The notes: generated from the letters alone by a model not told the origin. Shown: positions 34,811-45,795, numbered from the stretch's first letter. The stretch is 49,671 nucleotides of DNA from an uncultured Myxococcales bacterium (GCA_937146725.1 CAKZRU010000187.1:1-49671), one strand, 5' to 3'. Translations and numbers: made by a program.

Positions 34811-37800
34811 TTAGTGTGCTTTTATGATTCGGAATCCAGTCAGTAGTGAATTATTTAGGTATACCTTACCTTGACGCTCATAATTAGTGATTTGCTGTCC
34901 AATTAACTGATAAGACCCACCACGAAGTGTACGTTGATAGCATAAGATACCATCGATTGCAGGATTACACTCAAAGTCATGTGCTGAACCATCGGTCGGC
35001 GCATTTGCATACCCATCAACATAACGATCCTCTACCCATTCGGTGAGATTTCCGTTCATATCACAGAGTCCCTGCAAGGTTTCACCTGTAACAGGGCCAA
35101 CTGTCGAACGAGAACATACTGGCAACGATGCTTGGGTACCACATCCAATGGTAGTAATATCAGCTGAGTTCTCTTTAAACACTGATAAATTACACGTTGG
35201 GAAGTCATTACCCCATGCATAATCATGCACCTCACCCATCGAGGTTGCCGCATACTCCCATTCGGCTTCCGAAGGTAGACGAGCACCCACCCAAGTCGCA
35301 AAGGTACGCGCGTGATCCCAATGGATATCATTCATTGGATAGTCCTCTGCACTTGCACGATTGGGATCTTCATTCGCTAATTGATAGTTCGACTTCTTAT
35401 TTTGATCTACTTTTTCAACCGGAGCTGCACATACGCCTGCATCAATACAGGCACGATACTGACCAACGGTGACCTCTGTACGAGTAATGTCGTAGTTATA
35501 GTTAATCGTCACTTGATGTCTTGGGGATGCAAATGAGCGATTATCATCACCCATATCAAAGCTACCCGCAGTCATTGTACGATAATCAAAGGTGGGGCAA
35601 GAGTTTGTCTCAAAGCAAGGTGCCTCAAAAACACACTGGTCACTACAGCCATCACCGTTATCAGTATTACCATCATCACAGGTTTCTAATAAGCTTGGGT
35701 CATCACTCACTGTGCGAAGAACACCATCTCCGCAGCTTGCAATCGTACAGCTTTGACCAGGTCCATCTAAGCAACCATCATCATTTTGGCCATTCCCATC
35801 ATCACAGTTTTCACCTGCTTGAATAATCCCATTGCCACAGACTTCAAGTCGACAATCGCTGTCACAGCCATCACCATTGACGGTATTGCCATCGTCACAT
35901 TCTTCATTGTTACTTGGATCTGCACTATTCGTTCTAAGGAAACCATCACCACAAGTTGCAATTTGACAGCCACCATTTGGTCCATCAGTACAGTCGTCGC
36001 TATTATCATTGTTACCTTCATCACATTGCTCACCAGCGACTGCATTCACATGCGTGTCGCCACATACCACAAAGGTACAGTCTATATCACAGTTTGGTGC
36101 ATCAAATGGCCCACTATCGCATTCTTCTCCAATGCCGTCAGCGGTACCATCACCGCAGTCACATAGATTACCTTCACCATCGCTATCACGATCAGCTTGA
36201 TCGACATTTGAAATGCTTGAGCAGTTATCTTCAGCCTCGCATATACCGTCTCCATCACTGTCTTGTGGCACAGATCCGGCGTTTTTGGGATCACTACCAC
36301 AGCGAATCTCATCAGCATCGCTTTCACCATCATTATCATCATCAAGGTCACCTTGATCACATTGCCCATCACCATCGGTATCATCACCTAAGCCGTCATT
36401 ATTGAGGTCAGGTCCATCAGTAGCAGTATTAAAGGTACCCGAACTACAATCATCACAGGTATCAGCATCCAAATCAGAACAAGCAAACTTATTGGTTGGC
36501 GCTTGGTCATCTGCATCAATCACACCATCATTGTCATCATCATTATCGACACCATTGTCACAGAGCCCATCTCCATCTGTATCCAAAGGTCGATTTGCAG
36601 CTGAGGTGGTTGAAGTACCACAAGTGGTTTCATCCGCATCGCTAAAGCCATCATTGTCATCATCGGTATCGGAGGGATCACAAATCCCATCATTATCGTT
36701 ATCCGGTCCGTCATTATTTGGTTGTGGTGAGGCACTTTGTGAACAGTCATCACAGCCATCATTATCGGCATCCTTACAAATGATTGGATTACTAGAGTCA
36801 GCATCTTGGTTATCGTTCACACCATCATTGTCATCATCTGGATCACAAGCATCGCCTAAACTATCAGCAGTAATACGAGTTTCGCCATCGTCAACTAGAT
36901 CTTCATCTGTATTATCTTGGTTCCGGTTCACTACCAAAGGACAATTATCGGTGTTATCGTTAACGCCATCTCCATCGGTATCAACCAATACAGGATTAGT
37001 ACCGATTTGATTTTCTTGAGCGTCGGTCAAGCCATCATTATCATCATCACTATCGCAGGCGTTCCCCTGTCCATCATTATCACTATCAAGTTGGTTATTG
37101 GAAACAGTCGGACAATTATCGGCACCATCGATATGCCCATCATTATCGGTATCTGGATTCTTTAGGTCTGTACTTTCACTGACCACATCAAATGAGCCAT
37201 TCCCATTAGTATCTTCAACAGTGTTCAGTAGGCCATCATTATCAATGTCATCATCACAGGCATCACCAAGTTGGTCACCATTCACTAAAGGATTAGGCTG
37301 ATTAGATAAGGCTAAGTCAGTATTGGTCTGATTTGGATTGACTACCCGCTTACAGTTATCATTATTATCCTTAATGCCATCTCCATCGGTATCGTCATTA
37401 CGAGCATCACTGGCATCACCGGCAGTAAAGCCTGGGACTCCATCGGTGTCCTCTTGATTGTCTGTAAGACCATCGTTGTCATCATCTGTATCAACACCGT
37501 TGTCACAGAAACCATCACCGTCGGTGTCAGTTGGTCTTGAGGTGTTATCATCTGGTAAAGAGCCACAGATAATTTCGTCATTATTACTGAATCCATCATT
37601 ATCTACGTCATTATCACCAGTATCACACAGGCCGTCACCATCAGCATCAAAGCCATCGTTATTCACATTGGGTGAGTTTTCGATCGCACAATCATCACAT
37701 TGATCATTATCCTGATCGGCACAAACCGCTGAATTCAAAGGATTGCTGTCATTATCATCAAGGACAGTATCGTTGTCATCATCATCATCGCAAGCATTGC

Positions 37801-40800
37801 CTAGTCCATCACTATCAGTATCGGTTTGAACATTATTAACCACGGTTGGACAATTATCTGCAAAGTCATCAAAATTATCACCATCGGTATTGGCATTTAA
37901 AGGATTTGTACCATTTTGGACCTCGTCCACATCTGTGATGCCATCATTGTCATCATCAGCATCACAGGCATCACCACCGTCTAGACCTTGCGCTTCATCA
38001 TTATCACTTTGGTCAGGATTGACGGTCAACGGACAGTTATCAACGCCATCGATAATATTGTCATCATCGGTATCTGGATCTAATTGGCGAGTCTCACCAG
38101 CATCTTGAAGACCGTTGTTGTTCACATCTTCTTCGCTGTCTTTAAGACCATCATTATCATCATCATCATCACAGGCATCTCCCAAAGAGTCACCTACTAC
38201 TAAAGAGTTTGGTTGCTGCTCTAGGTTAGCGTCGGTATTGAGCTGATTTCCGTTATCCACTCGAGGACAGTTATCATTGTCATCTCGCACTCCATCACCA
38301 TCGGTATCAGGATCTAAAGGGTTTGTCTCCCCAGGATCTAAAACGCCAAAGTTATTAGGATCTTCCTGTAAATCAGGTAGGGTATCATTATCATCGTCAT
38401 CATCGATACCATTGTCACACAGACCATCCCCATCGGTGTCGGTGGGGCGCTCATTGGCTAACAGTGGATTACTGCCACAAACGATTTCGTGTTGATCAAT
38501 AAAGCTATCACCATCATCATCATTGTCACCCAAGTTACAAATACCATCACCATCTGTATCTAGACCATCATTGTTGACGTTGGGCTGATCAAGCACAGAG
38601 CAATCATCACAGCCATCGGCATCATTATCTTGGCATTTGGATTCATCAAAGGGATGACTATCAATATTATCTGACACTGTATCATTGTCATCATCATCGT
38701 CACAGGCATCACCAGCACCATCACCATCGTTATCACTTTGAACGAAATTATTGACTGTTGGACAGTTATCTACATCGTCTAAGTGTCCATCATTATCGGT
38801 ATCTGGATTATCTGTGAGAGTGCCAATCGCAAACTCTTGGGCATCGGTAAGACCATCGTTATCATCATCGTCATCACAGGCGTCACCAGTAGCATCTCCA
38901 GTCACTCCAGAATTGGGGTCTTGCGCCAGTTGAGCATCCGCATTGGCTTGGTCTGCATTACTTACGAATGGGCAGTTATCAACGCCATCGATTACCCCAT
39001 CATCATCGGTATCAGGATCTTTAGCATTGGTTTCACCAACATTATGTACCCCATTATTATTGGTATCTTCTTGAATGTCTGTCAGACCATCATTGTCATC
39101 ATTATCATCACAGGCATCTCCCAAAGAGTCACCTTGAACGAGTGCATTCTGCTGAAGTGCAAGGTTTGCATCTGTATTTAATTGGTCGGCATTGTGATTG
39201 ACCGGACAGTTATCTACATCATCACGTACACCATCGCTGTCGGTATCAGCTAACTTGGAGTTAGTTTCTCCTAAGTCCACACCATCACCATCAGGATCTT
39301 CAACTACGTCCAACAAGGTGTCATTATCATCGTCATCGTCAACACCATTGTCGCAAAGTCCATCACCATCTGTGTCTAATGGTACACTGAAGCGATTACG
39401 TGGATCTGTTCCGCAAATCCCCTCATCGGTATCACTGTATTGATCTCCATCATCATCTGGATCTGATGGATCACAGAGGCTATCATTATCCAAGTCTTCG
39501 CCATCATTAAGAATATTAGGCTGTGCTTCCACAGAACAGTCATCGCAGCCATCACCTTCTGCGTCGGTACAAATAAATGGATTCGTACTATTTGTATCAT
39601 CGATATCTATAACAGTGTCATTATCGTCATCATCATCACAGGCATCACCAAGAGCATCACCTGTCACCGGTGGATTAGCTAATTGTGAAAGATTCAAGTC
39701 GGTATTTAACTGGTCATTGTTAGCCACAAGTGGGCAGTTGTCTCCACCATCAATCACTCGGTCACCATCTGTATCTGGATTACGAGTATCGGTGACACCT
39801 ACTTCTTGAACGTCTGTTAAGCCATCATTGTCATCATCCTCATCACAAGCGTTACCAAGTGCGTCCCCCTGAATCAAGGTTTCACCTGCATCAACCAACT
39901 CTTGATCTGTATTTTCTTGGTCTACATTAACAACTCTTGGACAGTTATCGACCCCATCAACAACAAAGTCACCATCGGTATCTGGATCTTTTAGATCAGT
40001 GAGATCACCCGCATCAAAAATACCGTTCCCATTGGTATCTTCTTCGATATCCAATAGAGGGTCGTTATCATCATTGTCATCACAGGCATCACCAAGCGAA
40101 TCACCCACAACCAGTGCATTTGGATCATTGGCCCGATCGGCATCGGTGTTTAGTTGGTTTGGATTAGGGGTGATGGGACAGTTATCCTCATTATCATTAG
40201 TTCCATCACCATCGGTATCGGCATTTCTAGGATCTGTGCCCAAAGCGCCCTCATCTGCATCCAAGATGGTATCGTTATCATCATCAGGGTCGATACCCTC
40301 ATCGCAGAAGCCATCACCATCGGTATCTAAAGGAACATCGGCAATATTCTTGGGATTAGTACCGCACACACCTTCATCAACATCGGTGTATCCATCATTA
40401 TCATCGTCTGGGTCTCCGGTATCGCACAAAAGGTCACTATCGTGATTAGGCCCATCATTAAGGATATTAGGCTGCGCTTCCACTGAACAGTCATCACAAC
40501 CATCTCCATCGGAGTCTAAACAACGGAATGGGTTCACATCATTGACATCATCAATATCAGCAACGGTATCATTATCGTCATCTGTATCGCAGGCATCACC
40601 TAGGTCATCCGGAGGAACAGGCACGCCTGCATTGGCTAAATCTCGGTCTGTATTTGTTTGGTCATTAAAGACCAATTTACAGTTATCGATGCTGTCAATA
40701 ACACCATCATCATCATGATCGGGATCTAAAGGGTTTGTTTGGAAAGTTGATAACTCTGCAGCATCGGTGAGCCCGTCATTGTCATCATCGGTATCACAGG

Positions 40801-43800
40801 CATCACCTTGCCCATCACCCACGATAAGACGCTCTCCCGAGTTGAACAATTCTTGGTCTGTATTTTGTTGGTCAGCATTACTCACCAAAATACAGTTATC
40901 TGCACCATCTAAAACGCCATCATCATCGCTGTCAGGATTTCTTGGATCCGGCTCTGCTCCATCATCAAAGATTAAGTTATTATTAAAGTCTTCTTCTTGA
41001 TCAGTGAGTAAGTCATTGTCGTCATTATCATCACAAGCATCGCCAAGTGCATCGCCAACCACTAAACTGCCTGCCCGACTGGCCAAGTCTGCATCTGTAT
41101 TACGCTGATTACTGTTAGGCGTAAGCGGACAATTATCATTGTCATCTCGCACATTATCACCATCGGTATCTGCTAATAAGGGGTCGGTACCATTCTGTAT
41201 TTCGGTATTATCAGAAAGTGTATCTCCATCATCATCATCATCTACACCATTATTACATAGACCGTCTCCATCGGTATCTAAAGGTGCTTCAGCGGTATTT
41301 TTAGGGTTTGTACCACATGTTTGCTCATCAAGATCTGAGAATCCATCGTTATCATCATCAGGATCACCGGCGTCACATAAATTATCACTGTCAAAGTTAT
41401 CCCCATCATTGAGAATGTTGGGTCTAAAGTCACGAGAACAGTCATCACAGGTATCGCCATCAACATCTTGGCAACGAGTCGGGTTTAAACTATCACTATC
41501 ATCAATATCATTGACTGTATCATTGTCATCATCAAGGTCACATATATCACCTAGATTATCGCCTTGAATAGGTACGCCTCGATCACTGAGTTCCTTGTCA
41601 GTATTTTGCTGATCGGGATTACTATTAATTGGACAGTTGTCAGTGTCATCACGATGTCCATCACCATCGGTATCGGGATCCAAAGAGTTAGTAAAGGTTA
41701 TGCCGGCCTCTGCATTGTCGCTAAGACCATCATTATCATCATCTGCATCACAGGCATCGCCAAGGCCATCTGCAGTAATCAAAGTATTACCATTGGCCAC
41801 AAGTTCAGCGTCTGTATTTTGCTGATCTCCATTATTAGCCAACGGACAATTATCAGCTCCATCTAAGATGCCGTCTGTGTCTGTATCAGGACTCTTGGGA
41901 TCGGGCTCACTTCCATTATCATGGATTAAGTTACCGTTTGTATCTTCTTCCGCATCAGTTAACAGATCGTTATCATCATTATCATCACAAGCATCACCAA
42001 GTTCATCACCAACAATTAATGCCCCTGGCTGAGCTGCCAATGTTTTGTCTGTGTTAAGCTGATTCGTATTAATGGTCAGTGGACAGTTATCCACATCATC
42101 TTGAATGGTATCATTATCAGTATCTTTATCGAGTGGATCAGTGCCAATGGCTAATTCTTCAGCATCTGATAAATTATCATCATCATCATCGGTATCCACA
42201 CCATTGTCACACAGGCCATCACCATCGGTGTCAAGAGGTGTACTTGTATCGAGTAAAGGGTTTGACTGACAAGTTTGCTCATCCGCATCCGAGAAGGTGT
42301 CGTTGTCATCATCTGTATCACCAGCATCACATAATTGGTCGCCATCTGTATCTAAACCATCATTGAAGCTATTCTGCTGGGCAGTGACCGCACAGTCATC
42401 ACAAGTGTCTAAGTCGATATCTGTACATCTAAACGGATCAAACTCATCTACATCATCAATATTGAGTACATTATCATTGTCTATGTCATCATCGCAGACA
42501 TCGCCCAAGCTATCACCAACGGTAATGCCATTTTGTCCGGCTAATACAACATCTGTATTGATTTGATTTGCATTGGCGTTAAGTGGGCAATTGTCACTGT
42601 CATCTCGTGCTCCATCACTATCATGATCCGGATTGAATGGATTGGTTTGAGTTTGTCCAATTTCCACATCATCGCTGAGGCCATCATTGTCATCATCATC
42701 ATCACAGGCATCACCCAAAGCGTCTGCTGTAATTAAAGTGTTTCCATTGGCCACTAGGTCTGCATCTGTGTTTTGCTGGTCTCCATTATTGGTTAAGATA
42801 CAGTTATCAACGCTATCTAAAACCCCATCAGAGTCAGTATCGGGAACAAGCGGATCAGTTTCGACTCCTACATCATAAATATTATTATTGTTGCTATCTT
42901 CCTCAGCGTCTGTCCACCCGTCATTATCATCATCATCATCACAGGCATCACCAAGCAAGTCACCGACAATCAAAGCACCACCTTGATCGGCTAAGGTTTT
43001 ATCGGTATTTACTTGGTTAGTATTGGCGGTTAAAGGACAGTTATCAACATCATCTTGAATGGTGTCATCATCACTGTCTTTATCAAGTGGATCAGTGCCT
43101 ATCGCTAACTCTTGCGCATCTGAGAGATTATCATCATCATCATCGGTATCCACTCCGTTATCACATAGGCCATCAGAGTCAGTGTCAATGGGTACACTTG
43201 TATCAAGTAAAGGGTTGGTTTGGCAGGTTTGCTCATCGGCATCCGAGAAGGTATCATTGTCATCATCAGGGTCACCGGTATTACATAGTTGATCTAGGTC
43301 TGTGTCTAGACCATCATTTAAACTATTTTGCTTGGCTTCGATGGCACAGTCATCACAGGTATCAGAGTCAATATCTGTACACCTAAATGGATCAAACTCA
43401 TCTACATCATCAATATTTAAGACATTATCATTATCGATATCATCGTCACAGACATCACCAAGCAAGTCACCCACTGTGACTCCGTTTTGCTGCTCTAATC
43501 GCTGATCGGTATTGACTTGGTTAGGGTTAGCGTTAATTACGCAGTTATCACAAAGGTCACCTACACCATCAGCATCGGTATCATCTTGATCGGGATTGGG
43601 TACACCTAAGCAATTATCGATTGCATCATCTACTTGATCTTGATCAACGTCCAAGAAGCAAGTGGAAGGTTCACCTAAGCAAGTATGGTTGACTTCGATA
43701 CGACAGCCTGAACTGCAGCCATCATTATCTGTATCATTTTGGTCATCGCAGTGCTCAAAGCCGGGGTCACCATCTACAACATCTATGTTTCTGATGATCC

Positions 43801-45700
43801 CATCACCACAGAAGGCAACTTGACAACCATTAGCGCAGCCATCTTTATTTTCGTTGTTTTCATCATCACATGATTCAAATCCTAGATTTCCGGGAAGGAT
43901 ATCTGTTCGACGTACTCCATCACCACAAATCGCGACTTCGCAATTATTTAAGCAGGCATTGGTATCGATTCCATCTCCATCATCGCAGCCTTCACCGGCA
44001 TCTTGAACGCCATCGCCACACCCAGGAGGGTTACAGTTAAGGCGACAGGCATCAGGGGCAACATTACTGTTATCTACACCATCATCACACACTTCATCAC
44101 TGTCGATGACTCCATCACCACAAGTTGCTGGAATACAGTTTGAACGACAAGCGTCAGCTGCAACATCGCTGTTGGCATCGGCATCATCACAAAGCTCACC
44201 ATCATCAATGACTCCATCACCACAGGACGGAAACTCGCAAGTGGTACGACAGGCATTAGGATCTACATCACTATTATCGAGGCCATTGTCACAGGCTTCG
44301 CCATCATCAACAACACCATCACCACAGCTGGGTAGGCGACAGCCCACACGACAGGTATTTGCCAAGGTATCGCTATTCCCATCGCCTTCATCACACTCCT
44401 CGCCAAACTCTGGTTGTAGCAGTCCGTCACCGCAGGCATCAATTGTACAATTTGCTAAGCAAGCCCGACCATCAACCGGTCTTAAATCGCAGTATTCAAA
44501 GAGAGGATCATTAGGGTCTGGTATACCGTCGCCATCGAAATCCTTATTAACAATGCCATTTCCACAACCGGTGACTGTGCAGTTGGAGTCACAGCCATCA
44601 CTGTTGATGAGATTCCCATCATCACATTCTTCAAAGTCTGGGTGCTGTGGATCGGGTATGCCATCCCCATCAAAATCTTGGTTTAATACATTATTACCAC
44701 ACAAAGTAGATTTGGCTAAACGAATCCCTGTGTCTGGCGTTTGAGTTAAATAGATACGTGCATAGCGATCAGTGACTCGAAACTGAATTGGATTAGAGAA
44801 CCACGCCCCTCCACGAAGAACACGATAAAACTTAAGTCTACGGTCTGTGGTTATATAAGGAATACCGGTTGGAGAGGCATCCCGATAATTTAAGGAATAG
44901 TTATCCTCTACCCACTCAGCAACATTACCTACAAGGTCACAAATAGGAAAGCGCTGATTGCTGAGTTGTGAATCTCGTGGCGCATCTACAGAGTTACAAA
45001 CTGGTTGAGCGAGTAGAGTACATTCCTTAAGGACCATAAACTCACAACTTGGCGCATCTTCACCCCAAGGATAGGTTCTTCCATCACCACTTGAGGCCAC
45101 ATATTCCCATTCGGCTTCAGTGGGTAGACGTAAGCCTACAAAGTTGGCAAACTCGTTCGCCTGTCTCCAGTTAACACAGTTGATAGGTAGATCGTCACTG
45201 TCCGGAGTTCCCCATACACAGCCATTGCCCGTGGCGGGTGTTGAACAATCTCCGGCATCAACACAGGCTTTATATTGCTTGTGAGTCACCTCTGTTTTGG
45301 AAAACAAAAAATTATCTTGAAGTTTAACCTCGTGTTCGGGCGCTTCATCTTTTTCGCCGCGGTTTGTTCCCATTAGGAAGGCCCCGCCCGGAATTGATAA
45401 CAGCTGAATGTCTAGTCCCTGTACACAACTGTTGTTACATGTGTCATACCCAATGCTATTCCCATCATCGCATTCTTCACCAACATCAACGACGCCATCA
45501 CCACAAAAGGCGAGTTGAGCTTGAGCCGGTGTGGCATAAGCGAAAGTAAAGAAAATAACTAGACTACTGAAAACCAAGCTGATGTTGAACTTACTATACA
45601 ATACTTGGTATTTTTTACTCGAATTGAGCTTGGTTTCATGATCATTAAATAATCCTAAAACCGGACTAACTTCGCATGAGTGGGCAGAATGATTGCGCAT
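34811..45700 (-). CDS. Giant secreted TSP3-repeat protein with FGE-sulfatase-like domains at both ends
   Basis: The 3,629-residue product starts with a long n-region signal peptide (hydrophobic about 40-57, cleavage after AQA at 61). Then come one DUF4215-type Cys unit (about 66-92), an FGE-sulfatase-like domain (about 98-335), about nine DUF4215 units (about 335-670), a TSP3 calcium-binding array (about 690-3165, DTDGDGLCDNG and DNCP motifs), more DUF4215 units (about 3180-3350) and a second FGE-like domain (about 3365-3629). FGE marks are LPTEAEWEYVAS, GNVAEWVED, RGGAW and the parallel C-terminal set, but the catalytic Cys of true formylglycine enzymes is absent from both. Likely a long calcium-stiffened surface fibre; function unknown. 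AAGGA precedes the ATG. Confidence 0.92.
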   Translation of the reverse strand: MRNHSAHSCEVSPVLGLFNDHETKLNSSKKYQVLYSKFNISLVFSSLVIFFTFAYATPAQAQLAFCGDGVVDVGEECDDGNSIGYDTCNNSCVQGLDIQLLSIPGGAFLMGTNRGEKDEAPEHEVKLQDNFLFSKTEVTHKQYKACVDAGDCSTPATGNGCVWGTPDSDDLPINCVNWRQANEFANFVGLRLPTEAEWEYVASSGDGRTYPWGEDAPSCEFMVLKECTLLAQPVCNSVDAPRDSQLSNQRFPICDLVGNVAEWVEDNYSLNYRDASPTGIPYITTDRRLKFYRVLRGGAWFSNPIQFRVTDRYARIYLTQTPDTGIRLAKSTLCGNNVLNQDFDGDGIPDPQHPDFEECDDGNLINSDGCDSNCTVTGCGNGIVNKDFDGDGIPDPNDPLFEYCDLRPVDGRACLANCTIDACGDGLLQPEFGEECDEGDGNSDTLANTCRVGCRLPSCGDGVVDDGEACDNGLDNSDVDPNACRTTCEFPSCGDGVIDDGELCDDADANSDVAADACRSNCIPATCGDGVIDSDEVCDDGVDNSNVAPDACRLNCNPPGCGDGVQDAGEGCDDGDGIDTNACLNNCEVAICGDGVRRTDILPGNLGFESCDDENNENKDGCANGCQVAFCGDGIIRNIDVVDGDPGFEHCDDQNDTDNDGCSSGCRIEVNHTCLGEPSTCFLDVDQDQVDDAIDNCLGVPNPDQDDTDADGVGDLCDNCVINANPNQVNTDQRLEQQNGVTVGDLLGDVCDDDIDNDNVLNIDDVDEFDPFRCTDIDSDTCDDCAIEAKQNSLNDGLDTDLDQLCNTGDPDDDNDTFSDADEQTCQTNPLLDTSVPIDTDSDGLCDNGVDTDDDDDNLSDAQELAIGTDPLDKDSDDDTIQDDVDNCPLTANTNQVNTDKTLADQGGALIVGDLLGDACDDDDDNDGWTDAEEDSNNNNIYDVGVETDPLVPDTDSDGVLDSVDNCILTNNGDQQNTDADLVANGNTLITADALGDACDDDDDNDGLSDDVEIGQTQTNPFNPDHDSDGARDDSDNCPLNANANQINTDVVLAGQNGITVGDSLGDVCDDDIDNDNVLNIDDVDEFDPFRCTDIDLDTCDDCAVTAQQNSFNDGLDTDGDQLCDAGDTDDDNDTFSDADEQTCQSNPLLDTSTPLDTDGDGLCDNGVDTDDDDDNLSDAEELAIGTDPLDKDTDNDTIQDDVDNCPLTINTNQLNTDKTLAAQPGALIVGDELGDACDDNDDNDLLTDAEEDTNGNLIHDNGSEPDPKSPDTDTDGILDGADNCPLANNGDQQNTDAELVANGNTLITADGLGDACDADDDNDGLSDNAEAGITFTNSLDPDTDGDGHRDDTDNCPINSNPDQQNTDKELSDRGVPIQGDNLGDICDLDDDNDTVNDIDDSDSLNPTRCQDVDGDTCDDCSRDFRPNILNDGDNFDSDNLCDAGDPDDDNDGFSDLDEQTCGTNPKNTAEAPLDTDGDGLCNNGVDDDDDGDTLSDNTEIQNGTDPLLADTDGDNVRDDNDNCPLTPNSNQRNTDADLASRAGSLVVGDALGDACDDNDDNDLLTDQEEDFNNNLIFDDGAEPDPRNPDSDDDGVLDGADNCILVSNADQQNTDQELFNSGERLIVGDGQGDACDTDDDNDGLTDAAELSTFQTNPLDPDHDDDGVIDSIDNCKLVFNDQTNTDRDLANAGVPVPPDDLGDACDTDDDNDTVADIDDVNDVNPFRCLDSDGDGCDDCSVEAQPNILNDGPNHDSDLLCDTGDPDDDNDGYTDVDEGVCGTNPKNIADVPLDTDGDGFCDEGIDPDDDNDTILDADEGALGTDPRNADTDGDGTNDNEDNCPITPNPNQLNTDADRANDPNALVVGDSLGDACDDNDDNDPLLDIEEDTNGNGIFDAGDLTDLKDPDTDGDFVVDGVDNCPRVVNVDQENTDQELVDAGETLIQGDALGNACDEDDDNDGLTDVQEVGVTDTRNPDTDGDRVIDGGDNCPLVANNDQLNTDLNLSQLANPPVTGDALGDACDDDDDNDTVIDIDDTNSTNPFICTDAEGDGCDDCSVEAQPNILNDGEDLDNDSLCDPSDPDDDGDQYSDTDEGICGTDPRNRFSVPLDTDGDGLCDNGVDDDDDNDTLLDVVEDPDGDGVDLGETNSKLADTDSDGVRDDVDNCPVNHNADQLNTDANLALQQNALVQGDSLGDACDDNDDNDGLTDIQEDTNNNGVHNVGETNAKDPDTDDDGVIDGVDNCPFVSNADQANADAQLAQDPNSGVTGDATGDACDDDDDNDGLTDAQEFAIGTLTDNPDTDNDGHLDDVDNCPTVNNFVQSDNDGDGAGDACDDDDDNDTVSDNIDSHPFDESKCQDNDADGCDDCSVLDQPNVNNDGLDTDGDGICNLGDNDDDGDSFIDQHEIVCGSNPLLANERPTDTDGDGLCDNGIDDDDDNDTLPDLQEDPNNFGVLDPGETNPLDPDTDGDGVRDDNDNCPRVDNGNQLNTDANLEQQPNSLVVGDSLGDACDDDDDNDGLKDSEEDVNNNGLQDAGETRQLDPDTDDDNIIDGVDNCPLTVNPDQSDNDEAQGLDGGDACDADDDNDGITDVDEVQNGTNPLNANTDGDNFDDFADNCPTVVNNVQTDTDSDGLGNACDDDDDNDTVLDDNDSNPLNSAVCADQDNDQCDDCAIENSPNVNNDGFDADGDGLCDTGDNDVDNDGFSNNDEIICGSLPDDNTSRPTDTDGDGFCDNGVDTDDDNDGLTDNQEDTDGVPGFTAGDASDARNDDTDGDGIKDNNDNCKRVVNPNQTNTDLALSNQPNPLVNGDQLGDACDDDIDNDGLLNTVEDTNGNGSFDVVSESTDLKNPDTDNDGHIDGADNCPTVSNNQLDSDNDGQGNACDSDDDNDGLTDAQENQIGTNPVLVDTDGDGVNDNTDNCPLVVNRNQDNTDEDLVDDGETRITADSLGDACDPDDDNDGVNDNQDADSSNPIICKDADNDGCDDCSQSASPQPNNDGPDNDNDGICDPSDTDDDNDGFSDADETTCGTSTTSAANRPLDTDGDGLCDNGVDNDDDNDGVIDADDQAPTNKFACSDLDADTCDDCSSGTFNTATDGPDLNNDGLGDDTDGDGQCDQGDLDDDNDGESDADEIRCGSDPKNAGSVPQDSDGDGICEAEDNCSSISNVDQADRDSDGEGNLCDCGDGTADGIGEECDSGPFDAPNCDIDCTFVVCGDTHVNAVAGEQCDEGNNDNSDDCTDGPNGGCQIATCGDGFLRTNSADPSNNEECDDGNTVNGDGCDSDCRLEVCGNGIIQAGENCDDGNGQNDDGCLDGPGQSCTIASCGDGVLRTVSDDPSLLETCDDGNTDNGDGCSDQCVFEAPCFETNSCPTFDYRTMTAGSFDMGDDNRSFASPRHQVTINYNYDITRTEVTVGQYRACIDAGVCAAPVEKVDQNKKSNYQLANEDPNRASAEDYPMNDIHWDHARTFATWVGARLPSEAEWEYAATSMGEVHDYAWGNDFPTCNLSVFKENSADITTIGCGTQASLPVCSRSTVGPVTGETLQGLCDMNGNLTEWVEDRYVDGYANAPTDGSAHDFECNPAIDGILCYQRTLRGGSYQLIGQQITNYERQGKVYLNNSLLTGFRIIKAH
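36200..43660 (-). repeat. Eight-copy super-repeat of about 0.95 kb in the TSP3 array
   Basis: A recurring block encoding CDDC(A/S)...NDG, found at plus-strand anchors 43347, 42393, 41439, 40488, 39537, 38601, 37689 and 36744, gives periods of 954, 954, 951, 951, 936, 912 and 945 bases (about 318 residues). Each unit has several TSP3 motifs in the same order. A shortened ninth block is anchored near 36447. The first two units (highest coordinates) are the most alike. Confidence 0.9.
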
Positions 45701-45739
45701 GAAATGTCCTTAGATGAGTGAACGTAGCTAACAATAAAG

Positions 45740-45755
45740 GTATTTTTACAAATAC
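45740..45755. promoter_or_regulatory. Inverted repeat upstream of the giant gene
   Basis: GTATTT and AAATAC are separated by four bases, 40-55 bases before the ATG at 45700. It could be a regulator site or part of a promoter; no known operator is recognised. Confidence 0.25.
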
Positions 45756-45795
45756 AATATGCTTTAAACTCATCGGAAAGGCAATCAAACACTTA

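Noticed and set aside
36402..37010. Long plus-strand reading frame with Ser/Pro-rich product inside the giant gene
   Set aside because: It is the antisense of Asp/Asn-rich TSP3 codons (GAT/GAC read as ATC/GTC) and has no ribosome site; several similar frames occur along 35.2-45.5 kb.
36200..43660. Regularly spaced repeats that could suggest a CRISPR array
   Set aside because: Repeats are coding, near 954 bp apart, with diverged copies and no short unique spacers or cas genes.
34811..45440. Diversity-generating retroelement target (FGE/C-type-lectin fold is typical of such targets)
   Set aside because: No reverse transcriptase, template repeat or adenine-biased variable repeat is visible in the window.
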